Shown: in pieces, positions 7,632 through 16,351 of the stretch
How the letters are laid out: the number at the start of each line of letters is the position of its first letter
How positions within the stretch are numbered: position 1 is the stretch's first letter
NCBI GenBank assembly: GCA_005884575.1
Contig: VAWW01000004.1
Coordinates: forward strand, 489 to 58,270
Reading direction: 5' to 3'
From: Actinomycetota bacterium
GTDB lineage: Bacteria; Actinomycetota; Thermoleophilia; Gaiellales; Gaiellaceae
DNA: 57,782 nt
Notes under the pieces: model-generated
Seen by the model: the letters and a program-made list of their open reading frames with translations, nothing else
Told to the model about the DNA's origin: nothing
The model's database searches: none
Made by a program: the position numbers and the translations under genes

Positions 7632-7803
7632 ACCTTGCAAGCCAGGCCGGACGCCAGGCTCGGGATTGCAGGGGGCGCGCCTCGTAGGGCGGACTGTTTC
7701 GGAGGTGTGGCTGGGCCGCAGAGTCACGCCTCCGAGACTCGCTCACAAGGCGAGCCTCAGAGTAGAGAGGGCTCCGGAGCCGCAGCCGGGGCCTTCTCTC
7801 GTT
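7632..7803 (+). ncRNA. Candidate structured non-coding RNA of about 170 nt
   Basis: The region between the promoter at 7597 and the convergent tetR gene has no convincing ORF but strong secondary structure. AGGCTCG (7656-7662) pairs with CGAGCCT (7751-7757). A 14-bp stem runs 7696-7709 with 7725-7738 around a 15-nt loop. A small CTCGC/GCGAG hairpin follows, then a terminator hairpin at 7765-7800. The long closing arm with an enclosed stem-loop recalls 6S RNA, but I cannot show that it is 6S, and the RNase P, tmRNA and SRP signature sequences are absent. The exact ends are estimates. Confidence 0.5.
7765..7800. terminator. Hairpin closing the candidate ncRNA, shared with the tetR 3' end
   Basis: A 13-bp stem with a 2-nt bulge: GAGAG...CTCTC outside, GGCTCCGG/CCGGGGCC inside, loop AGCCGCAG. 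It could stop the plus-strand RNA and also the tetR transcript arriving on the minus strand. The tail is short (GTTAAT), so efficiency is uncertain. Confidence 0.55.
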
Positions 7804-8410
7804 AATCGGGCCTCTGGCCGGTGAGCCACTCGAGGCGGGCGGCCCGGATGCGGGCGAGGTCCTCCTCGCCGAGCAGGCCGATCCGCCGGCCGATCATCCC
7901 GGCGAAGCCGCCGGTCAGCATGATCCAGGCCTCCGCGTCGGCGTCGCGCTCTGGCGCGATCCCGCCGGCGGCCTGGGCCTCGACGAGCTTCGCGGCGATG
8001 AAGTCGTGGACCTCGCGCAGATGCTTCCGCAGGTACTTCTTCAGCTCCGGATCTTCGCCCGCCTCGGTCAGCGCCTGCACCCAGAGCTCGGCGAGGATGA
8101 ACTTCCCGCCCGTCAGCGAGACGTTGGCCTTGCCCATGTGGCCGACCCACGCCGCAGGGTCGCTCCCGGCCTCTGCGACCTCCTCCCACTTCGCCCGCAC
8201 GTCCCGCCAGACATGCTCGACCGCGGCGAGGTAGAGATCGCGCTTCGAGACGAAGTGGCGGTACAGGATCGGCTCCGAGACGCCCGCGGCGCGGGCGATC
8301 TCGGCGGTCGTGACGCCGCGGTAGCTGCCGGCGGCGAAGGCCTTGATCGCAGTCTCGATCAGAGCCTCCCGCCGCTCGGCAGCCGGAAGGCGTGGCGGGG
8401 CGGTGCTCAT
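7802..8410 (-). CDS. TetR/AcrR-family transcriptional repressor
   Basis: 202 residues. The N-terminal TetR helix-turn-helix covers about residues 10-55 (ETAIKAFAAGSYRGVTTAEIARAAGVSEPILYRHF). The divergent C-terminal ligand domain includes a GMIGRRIGLLG segment near the end. The ATG overlaps the MFS stop as ATGA, so the repressor is translated with the pump it probably controls. The matching operator candidate is the double palindrome at 9863-9891 in front of the MFS gene. The ligand is unknown, most likely a drug-like compound. Confidence 0.88.
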   Translation of the reverse strand: MSTAPPRLPAAERREALIETAIKAFAAGSYRGVTTAEIARAAGVSEPILYRHFVSKRDLYLAAVEHVWRDVRAKWEEVAEAGSDPAAWVGHMGKANVSLTGGKFILAELWVQALTEAGEDPELKKYLRKHLREVHDFIAAKLVEAQAAGGIAPERDADAEAWIMLTGGFAGMIGRRIGLLGEEDLARIRAARLEWLTGQRPD

Positions 8411-9843
8411 GCCGCGAGCGACTCCGCCAGCGACTCCTCGACGTGGACGGTCTTCCGTACCGTCGCGACCGCGACCGCTGCGCCGGCAAGGGCGATCCCC
8501 GCCGCGACGTAGAGCGCCCTGTGGTAGCCGAGGACGAACTCGGCCGGGAAGGCCAGGCTCGTCCGCGGTACCAGCACGTAGTGCGCGAGGACGGCACCCA
8601 TGATGGCGATCCCGAGCGAGCCGCCGATCTGCCGCGAGGTGTTCAGGACGGCTGAACCGACGCCGGCCTTGTCCCTCGCGACGGCGCTCATCGCCGCTGC
8701 GGTCGCGGGCGTCATCGTCAGCGCCATGCCGACGCCGCCGACGAGCAGGGCCGGTAGGAGATTCCAGAAGTTCCCGCCGAGGCCGACCTGCGCGAAGAGA
8801 ACCAGCGACACCGAGAGCAGTGTCATTCCGACGCCGATCAGCCAGCGCGAGCCGAGCCTGTCGGAGAGTCGGCCGGCCTGCGGCGCGATGAGGATGATCA
8901 GCAGGGTCATCGGCAGGAACATCGCGCCGGTCTGGATCGCCGAGTACCCGAGGATGTTCTGGATGAACAGCGAGTTGTAGAAGAAGACGCCGAACATCGC
9001 GAGCGCGACCATCAGCATCGCGACGTTCGCGCCGGTGAAGGTCGGGTTGCGAAAGAGCGCCAGGTCGAGCATCGGGATCCGCTGACGGCTCTCGAAGAGC
9101 ACGAACGCTGCGAGCGCGGCAACGCAGAGCGCGAAGAGGCCGAGGATCTCCGGCGAGCCCCAGCCGCGGGAGTTCGCCTCGATCAGCGCATAGGTGAGTG
9201 CGAACAGTCCGATCCCGGAGGTCAGGAGGCCGGGCAGGTCGAGCCGCTGCTCCTCGGAGGTGTCGCGGCTCTCGTCGACCGCCCAGAGGGTCACGAAGAC
9301 CGCCAGGATGCCGACCGGAACGTTGATGTAGAAGACCCAGCTCCAGTTGACCTTCTCGGTCAGGAGGCCGCCGACCAGGGGGCCGATGGCGAGGGCCATC
9401 GCAGAGACGCCCGCCCAGATGCCGATCGCCGTGCCGCGCTGCCGCGGCGGGAAGGTCGCGGTGATGATCCCGAGCGTCGCCGGGTTCATGATCGCGGCGC
9501 CGATGCCCTGGACGGTGCGCGCGCCGATCAGGAAGCCGGCATTCGGCGCCAGGCCGCAGGCGAGCGAGGCGCCGGTGAAGATGACGAGGCCGACGATGAA
9601 CAGCAGCCGGCGGCCGTAGAGGTCCGCGAGCTTGCCGCCGGTGAGCATCAGCGTCGCGAAGGTGAGCGCGTACGCGACGACGACCCATTCGAGCTCGCTC
9701 GGCCCGATATGCAGCGAGCGCTGCATCGACGGGAGGGCGACGTTCACGACGGTGTTGTCGAGCATGATCATGAACAGCCCGAACGACACGGCGCCGAGCG
9801 TCCACCATTTGCGGTTCTCTTCTGCGAAGAGGCGAGCTTTCAT
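8407..9843 (-). CDS. MFS drug:H+ antiporter, DHA2 (EmrB/QacA) family
   Basis: 478 residues with about 14 hydrophobic segments. The family signature LYGRRLLFIVG follows helix 2, and the motif-C-like stretch GIWAGVSAMALAIGPLVGG lies in helix 5. Proton-driven export of hydrophobic drugs across the inner membrane is the usual role. GGAGGAG lies about 10 nt before the ATG. It is first gene of a two-gene operon with tetR, and the promoter region carries tandem palindromes. No lesion seen. Confidence 0.9.
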   Translation of the reverse strand: MKARLFAEENRKWWTLGAVSFGLFMIMLDNTVVNVALPSMQRSLHIGPSELEWVVVAYALTFATLMLTGGKLADLYGRRLLFIVGLVIFTGASLACGLAPNAGFLIGARTVQGIGAAIMNPATLGIITATFPPRQRGTAIGIWAGVSAMALAIGPLVGGLLTEKVNWSWVFYINVPVGILAVFVTLWAVDESRDTSEEQRLDLPGLLTSGIGLFALTYALIEANSRGWGSPEILGLFALCVAALAAFVLFESRQRIPMLDLALFRNPTFTGANVAMLMVALAMFGVFFYNSLFIQNILGYSAIQTGAMFLPMTLLIILIAPQAGRLSDRLGSRWLIGVGMTLLSVSLVLFAQVGLGGNFWNLLPALLVGGVGMALTMTPATAAAMSAVARDKAGVGSAVLNTSRQIGGSLGIAIMGAVLAHYVLVPRTSLAFPAEFVLGYHRALYVAAGIALAGAAVAVATVRKTVHVEESLAESLAA

Positions 9844-9862
9844 CGAGACAGCTCCTCCGAGG

Positions 9863-9891
9863 TTAGTGTCTACTAAGTTAGTGGTGACTAG
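9863..9891. promoter_or_regulatory. Tandem TetR-type operator
   Basis: TTAGT-GTCT-ACTAA (9863-9876) is followed one base later by TTAGT-GGTG-ACTAG (9878-9891). The two copies have the same arm and spacer lengths and lie 15 bp apart, 20 bp upstream of the MFS start. This suits co-operative binding by two TetR dimers and a repressed MFS-tetR operon. Confidence 0.7.
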
Positions 9892-9938
9892 GTTACCGGC
9901 GCGTCTTCGGGCTGCGCAAGTGGCTTAGTGTTGTTCGA

Positions 9939-11784
9939 ATGACCTTCGTATGGGAGCCGGCGGCGGAGACCATCGAGCGCGCGAACCTTACGCGGCTCCT
10001 GCGCACGCTCCGTGCAGCCGACTACCACGGGCTGCTCCGGCTCTCCCTCGAAGAGCCGGAGCGCTTTTGGCGCGCGGTCGTCGACGACTTGGGGCTCGAG
10101 TTCGCGCGGCGGTGGGAGCAGGTGGTCGACCTGTCGCGCGGACCCGAGTGGGCGACGTGGTTCGCCGGAGGGCGGCTCAACCTCGCCGAGAGCTGTGTCC
10201 ACCGGTGGGCGCGCGAGCGTCCCGGCGACGAGGCGCTCGTCTGGCAGTCGGAGGACGGCGGGCGCGCGAGCTTCACGTGGGCGGAGACGAGCCGCGAAGT
10301 TCGACGGCTCGCGGAGGCGCTCGTCGCGCTCGGCGTCGAGCCCGGCGACCGTGTCGCGCTCTACATGCCGATGTGTCCCGAGGTCGCGATCGCATCGCAC
10401 GCGTGCGCGCACGTCGGCGCAGTCCAGGTGCCGATCTTCTCGGGGTTCGCAGCGCCTGCAATCGTCGGGCGGCTGCGGGATGCCGGGGCGACGGTCGTGA
10501 TTGCCGCCGACTGGTCGCTGCGGCGCGGCAAGCGGATCCCGATGCGCGAGACGGTCGAGGAGGCGTTGCGCGAGGCGCCGTCGGTCGAGCACGTGGTGAC
10601 GTGGCGGCGCGAGACGCGTGAGTGGGATGCGGATCTCGGCCCGGGCAAGCTCCCGTCCGTCGAGCTCGACTCGGAGGCGCCGTACCTGATCGCATACACC
10701 TCCGGCACGACTGGGAAGCCGAAGGGCGCGCTCCACGTCCACGGCGGCTTCCTCGTCTCGATCGCCCGCGAGGTCGCCTACCAGACCGACGTCCACCCGG
10801 GGGACCGGATCCACTTCGCCACCGACATGGGCTGGATCATGGGGCCGTGGACGGTCGTCGGCGGGATGGCGGCGGGCGCGACGATCGTCTTCGCCGAGGG
10901 CGCGCCCGACTGGCCCGACGACCGCCTCTGGAAGCTGGTCGACGCCGAGCGCGTGACGATGCTCGGACTGTCGCCCACCCTGACGCGGGCGCTGTTGCCG
11001 AAGGGGGATCCAGCTGCGGACCTCTCGTCGCTGCGCGCGTTCTGTACGACCGGCGAGCCGTGGAATCCCGACCCGTACGCGTGGCTCTTCGAGCACGTCG
11101 GTCGCGGCCGCGTGCCGATCGTCAACTGCTCCGGCGGAACGGAGGTCGGCGCCTGCTTCCTCGCGACGTGCATCCTCGAGCCGATCAAGCCGGTCTCGGT
11201 CGGCTTCGCGGCGCTCGGCCAGGACATGGACGTCGTCGACGCCGAGGGGCGCCCCGTCCGCATGGCCCGGCATGACGGCCGGCGTCTGGGGCGATCCCGA
11301 CCGCTACCTCGAGACGTACTGGCGGCGCTTCCCCGGCATCTGGACGCACGGCGACTGGGCGTCGATCGACGAGGACGGCTACTGGTACCTGCACGGCCGC
11401 TCCGACGACACGCTGAACATCGCAGGCAAGCGCGTCGGGCCGGCGGAGCTCGAGTCGGCGGCGATCGGCAGCGGCGTCGTCGCCGAGGCCGCCGCCGTCG
11501 GCGTCCCGCACGAGGTGAAGGGCGAGGTCGCGTGGATCTTTTGCGTCGCGACGCCGGGCGCCGACGAGGACGAGCAGGCCGTGGCTGCGGCGGTGTCCGA
11601 CGAGCTCGGGAAGGCGTTCAAGCCGGACCGAGTCGTCTTCGTGAGCGCGCTTCCGAAGACGCGGAGTGCGAAGATTGTGCGGCGGGCGGTGCGGGCGCGG
11701 GCTCTCGGCAAGGATCCCGGCGACCTCTCGTCGCTCGAGAACCCGGAATCCCTGGAGGAGATCGGCCGTGCCGTCAGAGCATGA
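9939..11784 (+). CDS. AMP-forming acyl-CoA/acetyl-CoA synthetase-like ligase, frameshifted
   Basis: ANL-superfamily ligase. The first part (ATG 9939 to about 11263) holds YTSGTTGKPKG, the AMP-binding NCSGGTEVG and the N-terminal Acs-like cap. After DAEGRPVR the frame changes, and the family sequence resumes as PGMTAGVWGDPDRYLETYWRRFPG, then HGRSDDTLNIAGKRVGP and the catalytic-lysine tail PKTRSAK, ending at 11784. Homologues have about a dozen residues (GEVGELV-type) between the halves. A short deletion with frameshift near 11265 is the simplest reading. If real, the enzyme is inactive. The 3' end overlaps the next SDR start by 17 nt. Confidence 0.82.
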
Positions 11785-12520
11785 GCTCGAAGGACAGGTC
11801 GCGCTCGTCACCGGCGGCGGCCGCGGAATCGGCGCGAGCATCGCGCGCGAGCTCGCCGCTGCGGGCGCGCGTGTCGCGGTGACGGGCCGGACGCTGAAGC
11901 AGATCGAGGAGGTCGCCCGCGAGATCCATGGCCTGCCGCTGCAGGGCGACGTGTCGCGGCGCGAGGACGTCGAGCGCTGGGTACGGGAGGTCCACGTGAC
12001 GCACGGGCCGATCGACCTGCTCGTGAACAACGCGGGTCTCGGGGGTGAGGCCAGGCCAACCTGGGAGATCGAGCCGAAGGAGTGGTGGCGCGTCTTCGAG
12101 GTCAATGTCCTCGGCGCGTTCCTCTGCTGCCGCGGCCGCGGCCGGATCGTCAACGTCGCGAGCGGCGCGGCGTACTTGCCGCCGGGCGGGACGCCGACGA
12201 ACACGAGCTACGGGCCGAGCAAGTCCGCGCTCTATCGCTTCAGCGAGCTGCTCGCGGCAGAGGTGCGGGGGCACGGCATCGCCGTCTTTCCGATCAGCCC
12301 CGGCCTCGTGAAGACGGAGATGACGGCGGCGGCGCCGGACGACGCGCCGTGGACGCCGCCCGAGTGCGCGCCGCGGCTCGTGCGGGCCCTGGCGTCGGGC
12401 CGCCTGGATGCGCTCAGCGGGCGGTACCTCCATGCGGAGCACGACGATCCGGACGAGCTCGAACGGCGCGCGAACGAGATCGTCGACCAGGACCTGAACA
12501 CGATCAGGCTGCGGCGTTGA
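11768..12520 (+). CDS. SDR family oxidoreductase with a probable in-frame deletion
   Basis: A 250-residue classical SDR from GTG 11768, overlapping the ligase gene. GGGRGIG, NNAG, the Ser in NVASGAAY and the Tyr/Lys motif in SYGPSKSAL are present. Between NVLGAFLCC and GRGRIVNVASG, family members normally carry about nine more residues (a RAVLPGM-like helix end). These are missing in frame, matching the other short deletions in this window. The NAD(P) fold is clear; the substrate is unknown, perhaps linked to the acyl-CoA made by the upstream ligase. Confidence 0.82.
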   Translation: MPSEHELEGQVALVTGGGRGIGASIARELAAAGARVAVTGRTLKQIEEVAREIHGLPLQGDVSRREDVERWVREVHVTHGPIDLLVNNAGLGGEARPTWEIEPKEWWRVFEVNVLGAFLCCRGRGRIVNVASGAAYLPPGGTPTNTSYGPSKSALYRFSELLAAEVRGHGIAVFPISPGLVKTEMTAAAPDDAPWTPPECAPRLVRALASGRLDALSGRYLHAEHDDPDELERRANEIVDQDLNTIRLRR

Positions 12521-12611
12521 CGTCGTCGTCCGGCCTACCGCGGACGAGCGGCTCGACGTCGGCCCAGGTCCGCCGGTAGACGAGCGCCCCGTCGGACGAC
12601 GTACCCTACGG
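12521..12611. other. Short intergenic region with nested inverted repeats
   Basis: CGTCGTCCG (12524-12532) pairs with CGGACGACG (12593-12601). Inside it CTACCGCGGAC (12535-12545) nearly pairs with GTCCGCCGGTAG (12568-12579). The two nested arms would fold almost the whole gap between the SDR stop and nadE. It may be an SDR terminator or a nadE leader structure. I see no gene in it. Confidence 0.35.
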
Positions 12612-14336
12612 GTGATGAGACTCGCGCTCGCCCAGATCAATCCGATCGTCGGCGACCTCGACGGCAACCGCGCACTGATCCTCGACCGCCTCGAGGAGGC
12701 AAAGCGCCACAACGCCGATCTCGCCGTCTTCCCGGAGCTCGCCGTGACGGGCTATCCGCCCGAGGATCTCCTGCTTCGGCCGGGCTTCATCCGGGCGGCC
12801 GAGAAGTCGCTCGACGAGATCGCGCGATCGGCGCGCGGGATCGTCGCGCTCGTCGGCACGCCGCATTTCGACCGCGACCTCTACAACACGTGTGCGGTTT
12901 GTGCCGGCGGCGAGGTGAAGGCGCTCGTCCGCAAGCGGTTCCTGCCGAATTACGGCGTCTTCGACGAGTACCGGTACTTCGCGCCCGGCGACGAGCTCTT
13001 CCTCTTCGAGCACGGGCGGACGCTTATCGGCGTCACGGTGTGTGAGGACATGTGGCAGCCGGGCCCGCCGGCGACGGATCTCGCGCTCGCCGGCGCGGAG
13101 CTGATCGTCAACGTGTCGGCGTCTCCGTTCCACGTCGGCCGCGAGGTCGAGCGCGAGGAGATGTTCCGAACGCGCGCGCGGGACAATGCCGTGTACGTCG
13201 CGTTCTGCAACACGGTCGGCGGCCAGGACGAGCTGATCTTCGACGGGCACTCGCACGTGATCGACGACGAGGGCGTCGTGCTGGCGCGCGCGGCGGGGTT
13301 CGAGGAGGCGCTGCTCGTCGTCGACGTCGATCCGTCCGCGGTCGTTGCGCGGCGCCTTACCGACGCGCGGCGCCGTGCGCTCGCACGCGACCGCGGCGAG
13401 CTCGCGGAGGTCTCCGTCATCCACGTCGGCTCTCCGAAGCAGCCGGCGAACGGCACGAAGGCGTCGCCGGAGATCGTCCCGTTCGAGCCGGAGCTCGAGC
13501 AGATGCGTCGCGCGCTCGAGCTGGGACTCGCGAACTACGTGCGCAAGAACGGGTTCAGCGAGGTTGTCGTCGGCGTCTCGGGTGGCATCGACTCGGCGCT
13601 CGTCGCCGCACTCGCCGCCGAGGCGCTGGGGCCCGAGCACGTGCATTGCGTGTCGATGCCGTCGCGCTATTCGTCCGAAGGCACACAGTCGGACGCGCGT
13701 CGCCTCGCCGAGAATCTCGGCTGCCCGTTCATCGAGCTGCCGATCGGCGCGATCCACGACGCCTTCGAGGAGCAGCTCGCTCAGGTCTTCGAGGGACGCG
13801 AGCAGGATCTCACAGAGGAGAACGTCCAGGCTCGCATCCGAGGCGTGCTCTTGATGGCGCTCTCGAACAAGTTCGGCTGGCTGCTCGTGGCGACCGGCAA
13901 CAAGTCGGAGCTGTCGGTCGGCTACGCGACCCTGTACGGCGACATGGCCGGCGGCTTCGCGCTGCTCAAGGACGTCTTCAAGACGGACGTCTTCCGGTTG
14001 GCGCGCTATCTGAACGAGCACGCGGGCCGCGAGCTGATTCCACAGTCGATCATCGACCGCGCGCCGAGCGCCGAGCTGCGCGCCGACCAGCTCGACGAGG
14101 ACTCCCTACCGCCGTATCCCGCGCTCGACCGCGTGCTCGAGGCATACATCGAGGACGACCGGTCCGGCGAGGAGCTCGCCGCGGACGGGTTCGACCGCGA
14201 CGTGGTCGAGCGGGCGGTCGGGATGATCGACCGCGCCGAGTACAAGCGGCGCCAGGCGCCGCCCGGCGTTCGCCTTCGGCCGAAGGCATTCGGGCGCGAC
14301 AGGCGCACGCCGATCACCAACCGCTGGCGCGATTGA
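12612..14336 (+). CDS. nadE: Glutamine-dependent NAD+ synthetase
   Basis: About 574 residues from GTG 12612; the adjacent ATG 12615 is an equally good start. The N-terminal nitrilase-type glutaminase domain has the Glu-Lys-Cys triad in FPELAV (Glu42), LVRKRFLPN (Lys108) and VTVCEDMW (Cys144). The C-terminal synthetase domain has the PP-loop SGGIDSALV and the ATGNKSELSVGY segment. It amidates deamido-NAD+ using glutamine as the last step of NAD synthesis. It is complete, and is one of the clean housekeeping genes here. Its final codons are duplicated 95 bp downstream (see the repeat). Confidence 0.96.
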   Translation: MMRLALAQINPIVGDLDGNRALILDRLEEAKRHNADLAVFPELAVTGYPPEDLLLRPGFIRAAEKSLDEIARSARGIVALVGTPHFDRDLYNTCAVCAGGEVKALVRKRFLPNYGVFDEYRYFAPGDELFLFEHGRTLIGVTVCEDMWQPGPPATDLALAGAELIVNVSASPFHVGREVEREEMFRTRARDNAVYVAFCNTVGGQDELIFDGHSHVIDDEGVVLARAAGFEEALLVVDVDPSAVVARRLTDARRRALARDRGELAEVSVIHVGSPKQPANGTKASPEIVPFEPELEQMRRALELGLANYVRKNGFSEVVVGVSGGIDSALVAALAAEALGPEHVHCVSMPSRYSSEGTQSDARRLAENLGCPFIELPIGAIHDAFEEQLAQVFEGREQDLTEENVQARIRGVLLMALSNKFGWLLVATGNKSELSVGYATLYGDMAGGFALLKDVFKTDVFRLARYLNEHAGRELIPQSIIDRAPSAELRADQLDEDSLPPYPALDRVLEAYIEDDRSGEELAADGFDRDVVERAVGMIDRAEYKRRQAPPGVRLRPKAFGRDRRTPITNRWRD

Positions 14337-14449
14337 TGATCGGCATTTGAGACGGCCGCGCCGGCATAGCCAGCACGGCCTCTCGGCGGCATCGCAAGCG
14401 ACGCCTCGGCACCAACCGCTGGCGCGATTGATGATCGGCATTTGAGACG
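14315..14449. repeat. 40-bp perfect direct repeat spanning the nadE stop codon
   Basis: The 40 bases 14315-14354, which include the last codons of nadE and its TGA, recur exactly at 14410-14449, a 95-bp period. The 55 bp between hold the terminator-like hairpin. It looks like a local segmental duplication or an assembly stutter. No integrase or other element gene accompanies it. Confidence 0.85.
14354..14380 (+). terminator. nadE terminator hairpin
   Basis: GGCCGCGCCGGC and GCCAGCACGGCC pair (10 of 12 positions) around an ATA loop, 17 nt after the nadE stop. It also faces the convergent Mug-Nudix gene. There is no T-tract. Confidence 0.5.
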
Positions 14450-14462
14450 TCGGGTGGCGCGG

Positions 14463-15434
14463 CTAGAACCCGGCGTCAAACGCCTCGCGCGGGCCGTCCT
14501 CGACGAGCTCGCCGAGCAGGCTCCCGAGACCGAGCGGCGCCGTCACGACGCTGTCGAGCTCGTCAGCCGTGAACCACCGGAGCTCCTCGATTCCCTCGCC
14601 GGCGAGCTGTTGCGGCGACCAGTCCGGTAGCGGCTCGAACGCATCCGTCTGCACGAGGTAGTGGCGCTCGCGCTGGCCGCCATAGCCGGCCTCGTCGAGG
14701 AAGTGCGACTCGCGCGTCCAGACGAGCCGGCCGAGCTCGTACTCCCGCAGTCCGCACTCCTCCGCCAGCTAGCGAGCCAGCGCCTGCTCGTCGGTCTCGC
14801 CGGGCTCGACGCCGCCGCCCGGCGACGTCCACCAGCTTCGCCAGCCTTCGAAGCGGACGAGGAGCGTGCGGCTCGCCGGGTCGACGACGAGCCCTCGCAC
14901 CGCCTCGCGGAGCGGCAGACCCGACGCGCGGCCCGCCAGGTCGCGAAACCACCGCAAGCGCTCCGTCCACGGGACCGCCGCGTTCGCGGGTGACGTCGAC
15001 GGCAGGACGAAGAGCCGCGTGTCGGCGAGCCGCCGCTCCTGGACGCCGAGCTCCGGGCGTTCGTCGAAGGCGCCGCGGTACGCCTCCTTGCCGACGAAGC
15101 CGATCCACCCGGGACGCAGCTCGCGTGCGAGGCGCTCCAGTCGCTCGGCCGCGCCCGCGAAGTCGGCGCGACGCAGGTCGCCGGAGCCCGGTGTCGTGCG
15201 GTACGCGGCGTTCGTGATGCCGATGCCGTGCTCGAGCGCGTCGAACTGCTCGCTCGGATGGAGGAGCCGCGGCGTGAAGCGTGCCGCGTGAAGGAGGCGC
15301 CAGAAGTCGTTCCGCGGGTTGGCGAAGTGCGCGTTCGCGGCGGCCGACACGCGGCCTGGGTTGATTCCACAGAAGACGACTCGTATCTCTCGATCGGGGA
15401 TGATCCGATCGGGCAATACGTCCGGAACATCCAC
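14463..15434 (-). CDS. Mug-type uracil-DNA glycosylase fused to a Nudix hydrolase, interrupted by an amber codon
   Basis: Reading from GTG 15434, residues 1-170 are a mismatch-specific G/T(U) glycosylase: VVFCGINPG, NPRNDFWRLLHAA and the C-terminal LPSTSPANA. A Nudix domain follows with GGGVEPGETDEQALAR, then a TAG codon at 14769-14771. The same frame then continues LAEECGL through LRWFTADEL to a normal stop at 14463. The Nudix box needs REL-EE here, so TAG exactly replaces the conserved glutamate codon (GAG to TAG). GTG 15434 was chosen because a terminator-like hairpin (15460-15488) lies just upstream. A mug-nudix fusion for removing and sanitising damaged bases is plausible. The protein is truncated unless the stop is a sequencing error. 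Confidence 0.75.
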
Positions 15435-15459
15435 GCCGGGAAAGCTACTGGCGACGCGG

Positions 15460-15488
15460 CGACGGCCGGGCACAGGGCCCGGCCGTCG
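15460..15488 (-). terminator. 12-bp perfect hairpin after the Cys-containing membrane protein gene
   Basis: CGACGGCCGGGC (15460-15471) and GCCCGGCCGTCG (15477-15488) pair perfectly around a 5-nt loop, 25 nt beyond the stop at 15513 on the minus strand. It separates that gene from the glycosylase gene. Confidence 0.6.
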
Positions 15489-15512
15489 TGACACTCGATC
15501 CGACCTGCTGAT

Positions 15513-16241
15513 CTAGATGGTGAAGGGAATCAGCAGCGTCGACTTGTTGCCGTCGGGATCACGCGCGATCAGCCGAATCTGACCGCGGCCCGCCGCCGGC
15601 ACCAGGGATCGTGGAATGTTCAGCTTCAGGAGGCGGGAGCCCGGGATCAGCACGAGGTAGTTCAGCGTCTTTGCGGGCACGCCCTCGAGCGGACCGCCGA
15701 AACGGCTGCCGCGCTGGATGATCGGGATCTTCTTGCCGCCGATCAGGACGCTGATGAACTCGTGCGCCTGCTCGTCGATCGTGACCGTGGTGGACAGGGT
15801 GCAGACGGCGCCGTGGCACGCGGGCGTCAGCGGAGGCGCGAAGGGACCACCCTTCTTGTTCTGACCAGGAGGCCCGGTGTGCACGTGGTTCGGGTCGCCG
15901 AATCCGTAGCCGGGCCGATACTGATCCGAGCCCGAGGTGGCCGATCCCACGGCGAGCGGCGCGATCTTCTTCGTCGGCGAAACGAGCTGTACGACAGACT
16001 TGGCCACGTGCGTGACGCCGGAGGCCGCATAGCCGAGACCGCCGAAGGCCGCAAGCGACGTCACCATCGCCGCGGTCAGAACGCCGGCGAACGCGAGCCG
16101 GAAGGAGCCGCCGCGGGCGCCACGGCGCTCGGAGCGAACCCGGTCGGCGAGCATCGCCGAGAACTCGGGCCGCGGCTCGGGCCGCAGGGCGCGGAGCTCG
16201 GCCTCGAGCGCATCGCCCGAATGCCTCCAGAACTTGCTCAT
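15513..16241 (-). CDS. Membrane-anchored secreted protein with a short anti-sigma-like N terminus
   Basis: 242 residues from ATG 16241 (MSKFWRHSGD); a more distal ATG at 16301 adds 20 unconvincing residues. The cytoplasmic head (ALEAELRALRPEPRPEFSAM) is followed by one membrane helix near residues 45-70. The exported region is rich in Gly/Pro/His, with two Cys (PACHGAVC) and a beta-rich C-terminal half. The head-helix-exported layout resembles single-pass anti-sigma proteins of this phylum, but no sigma factor lies beside it. I do not recognise the family with certainty. Confidence 0.6.
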   Translation of the reverse strand: MSKFWRHSGDALEAELRALRPEPRPEFSAMLADRVRSERRGARGGSFRLAFAGVLTAAMVTSLAAFGGLGYAASGVTHVAKSVVQLVSPTKKIAPLAVGSATSGSDQYRPGYGFGDPNHVHTGPPGQNKKGGPFAPPLTPACHGAVCTLSTTVTIDEQAHEFISVLIGGKKIPIIQRGSRFGGPLEGVPAKTLNYLVLIPGSRLLKLNIPRSLVPAAGRGQIRLIARDPDGNKSTLLIPFTI

Positions 16242-16351
16242 TCTTGCCTCCAAACTGAGTCGGATCGAGTTGTCGATCCTTCTACCGCCAGAAGGCGCCA
16301 TTTCCTTACAGGGCTAGGAGCCCGCCGCGGCGCGCACGAGAGGCGTGGGAT

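Noticed and set aside
7584-7824. Two overlapping short plus-strand ORFs in the region of the candidate ncRNA
   Set aside because: Composition is unlike coding sequence, there is no ribosome site, and the DNA is better explained by paired RNA arms and a terminator.
12530-12611. Minus-strand coding-like stretch upstream of nadE
   Set aside because: It gives an ordered-looking peptide of about 30 residues but no start, ribosome site or recognisable family; the nested inverted repeats explain the sequence better.
14769-14771. The TAG in the Nudix box as a recoded amber (pyrrolysine or suppressor)
   Set aside because: No PylT/PylS-like or suppressor gene is seen, other genes in the window end normally at TAG, and single-base errors or decay are common here.
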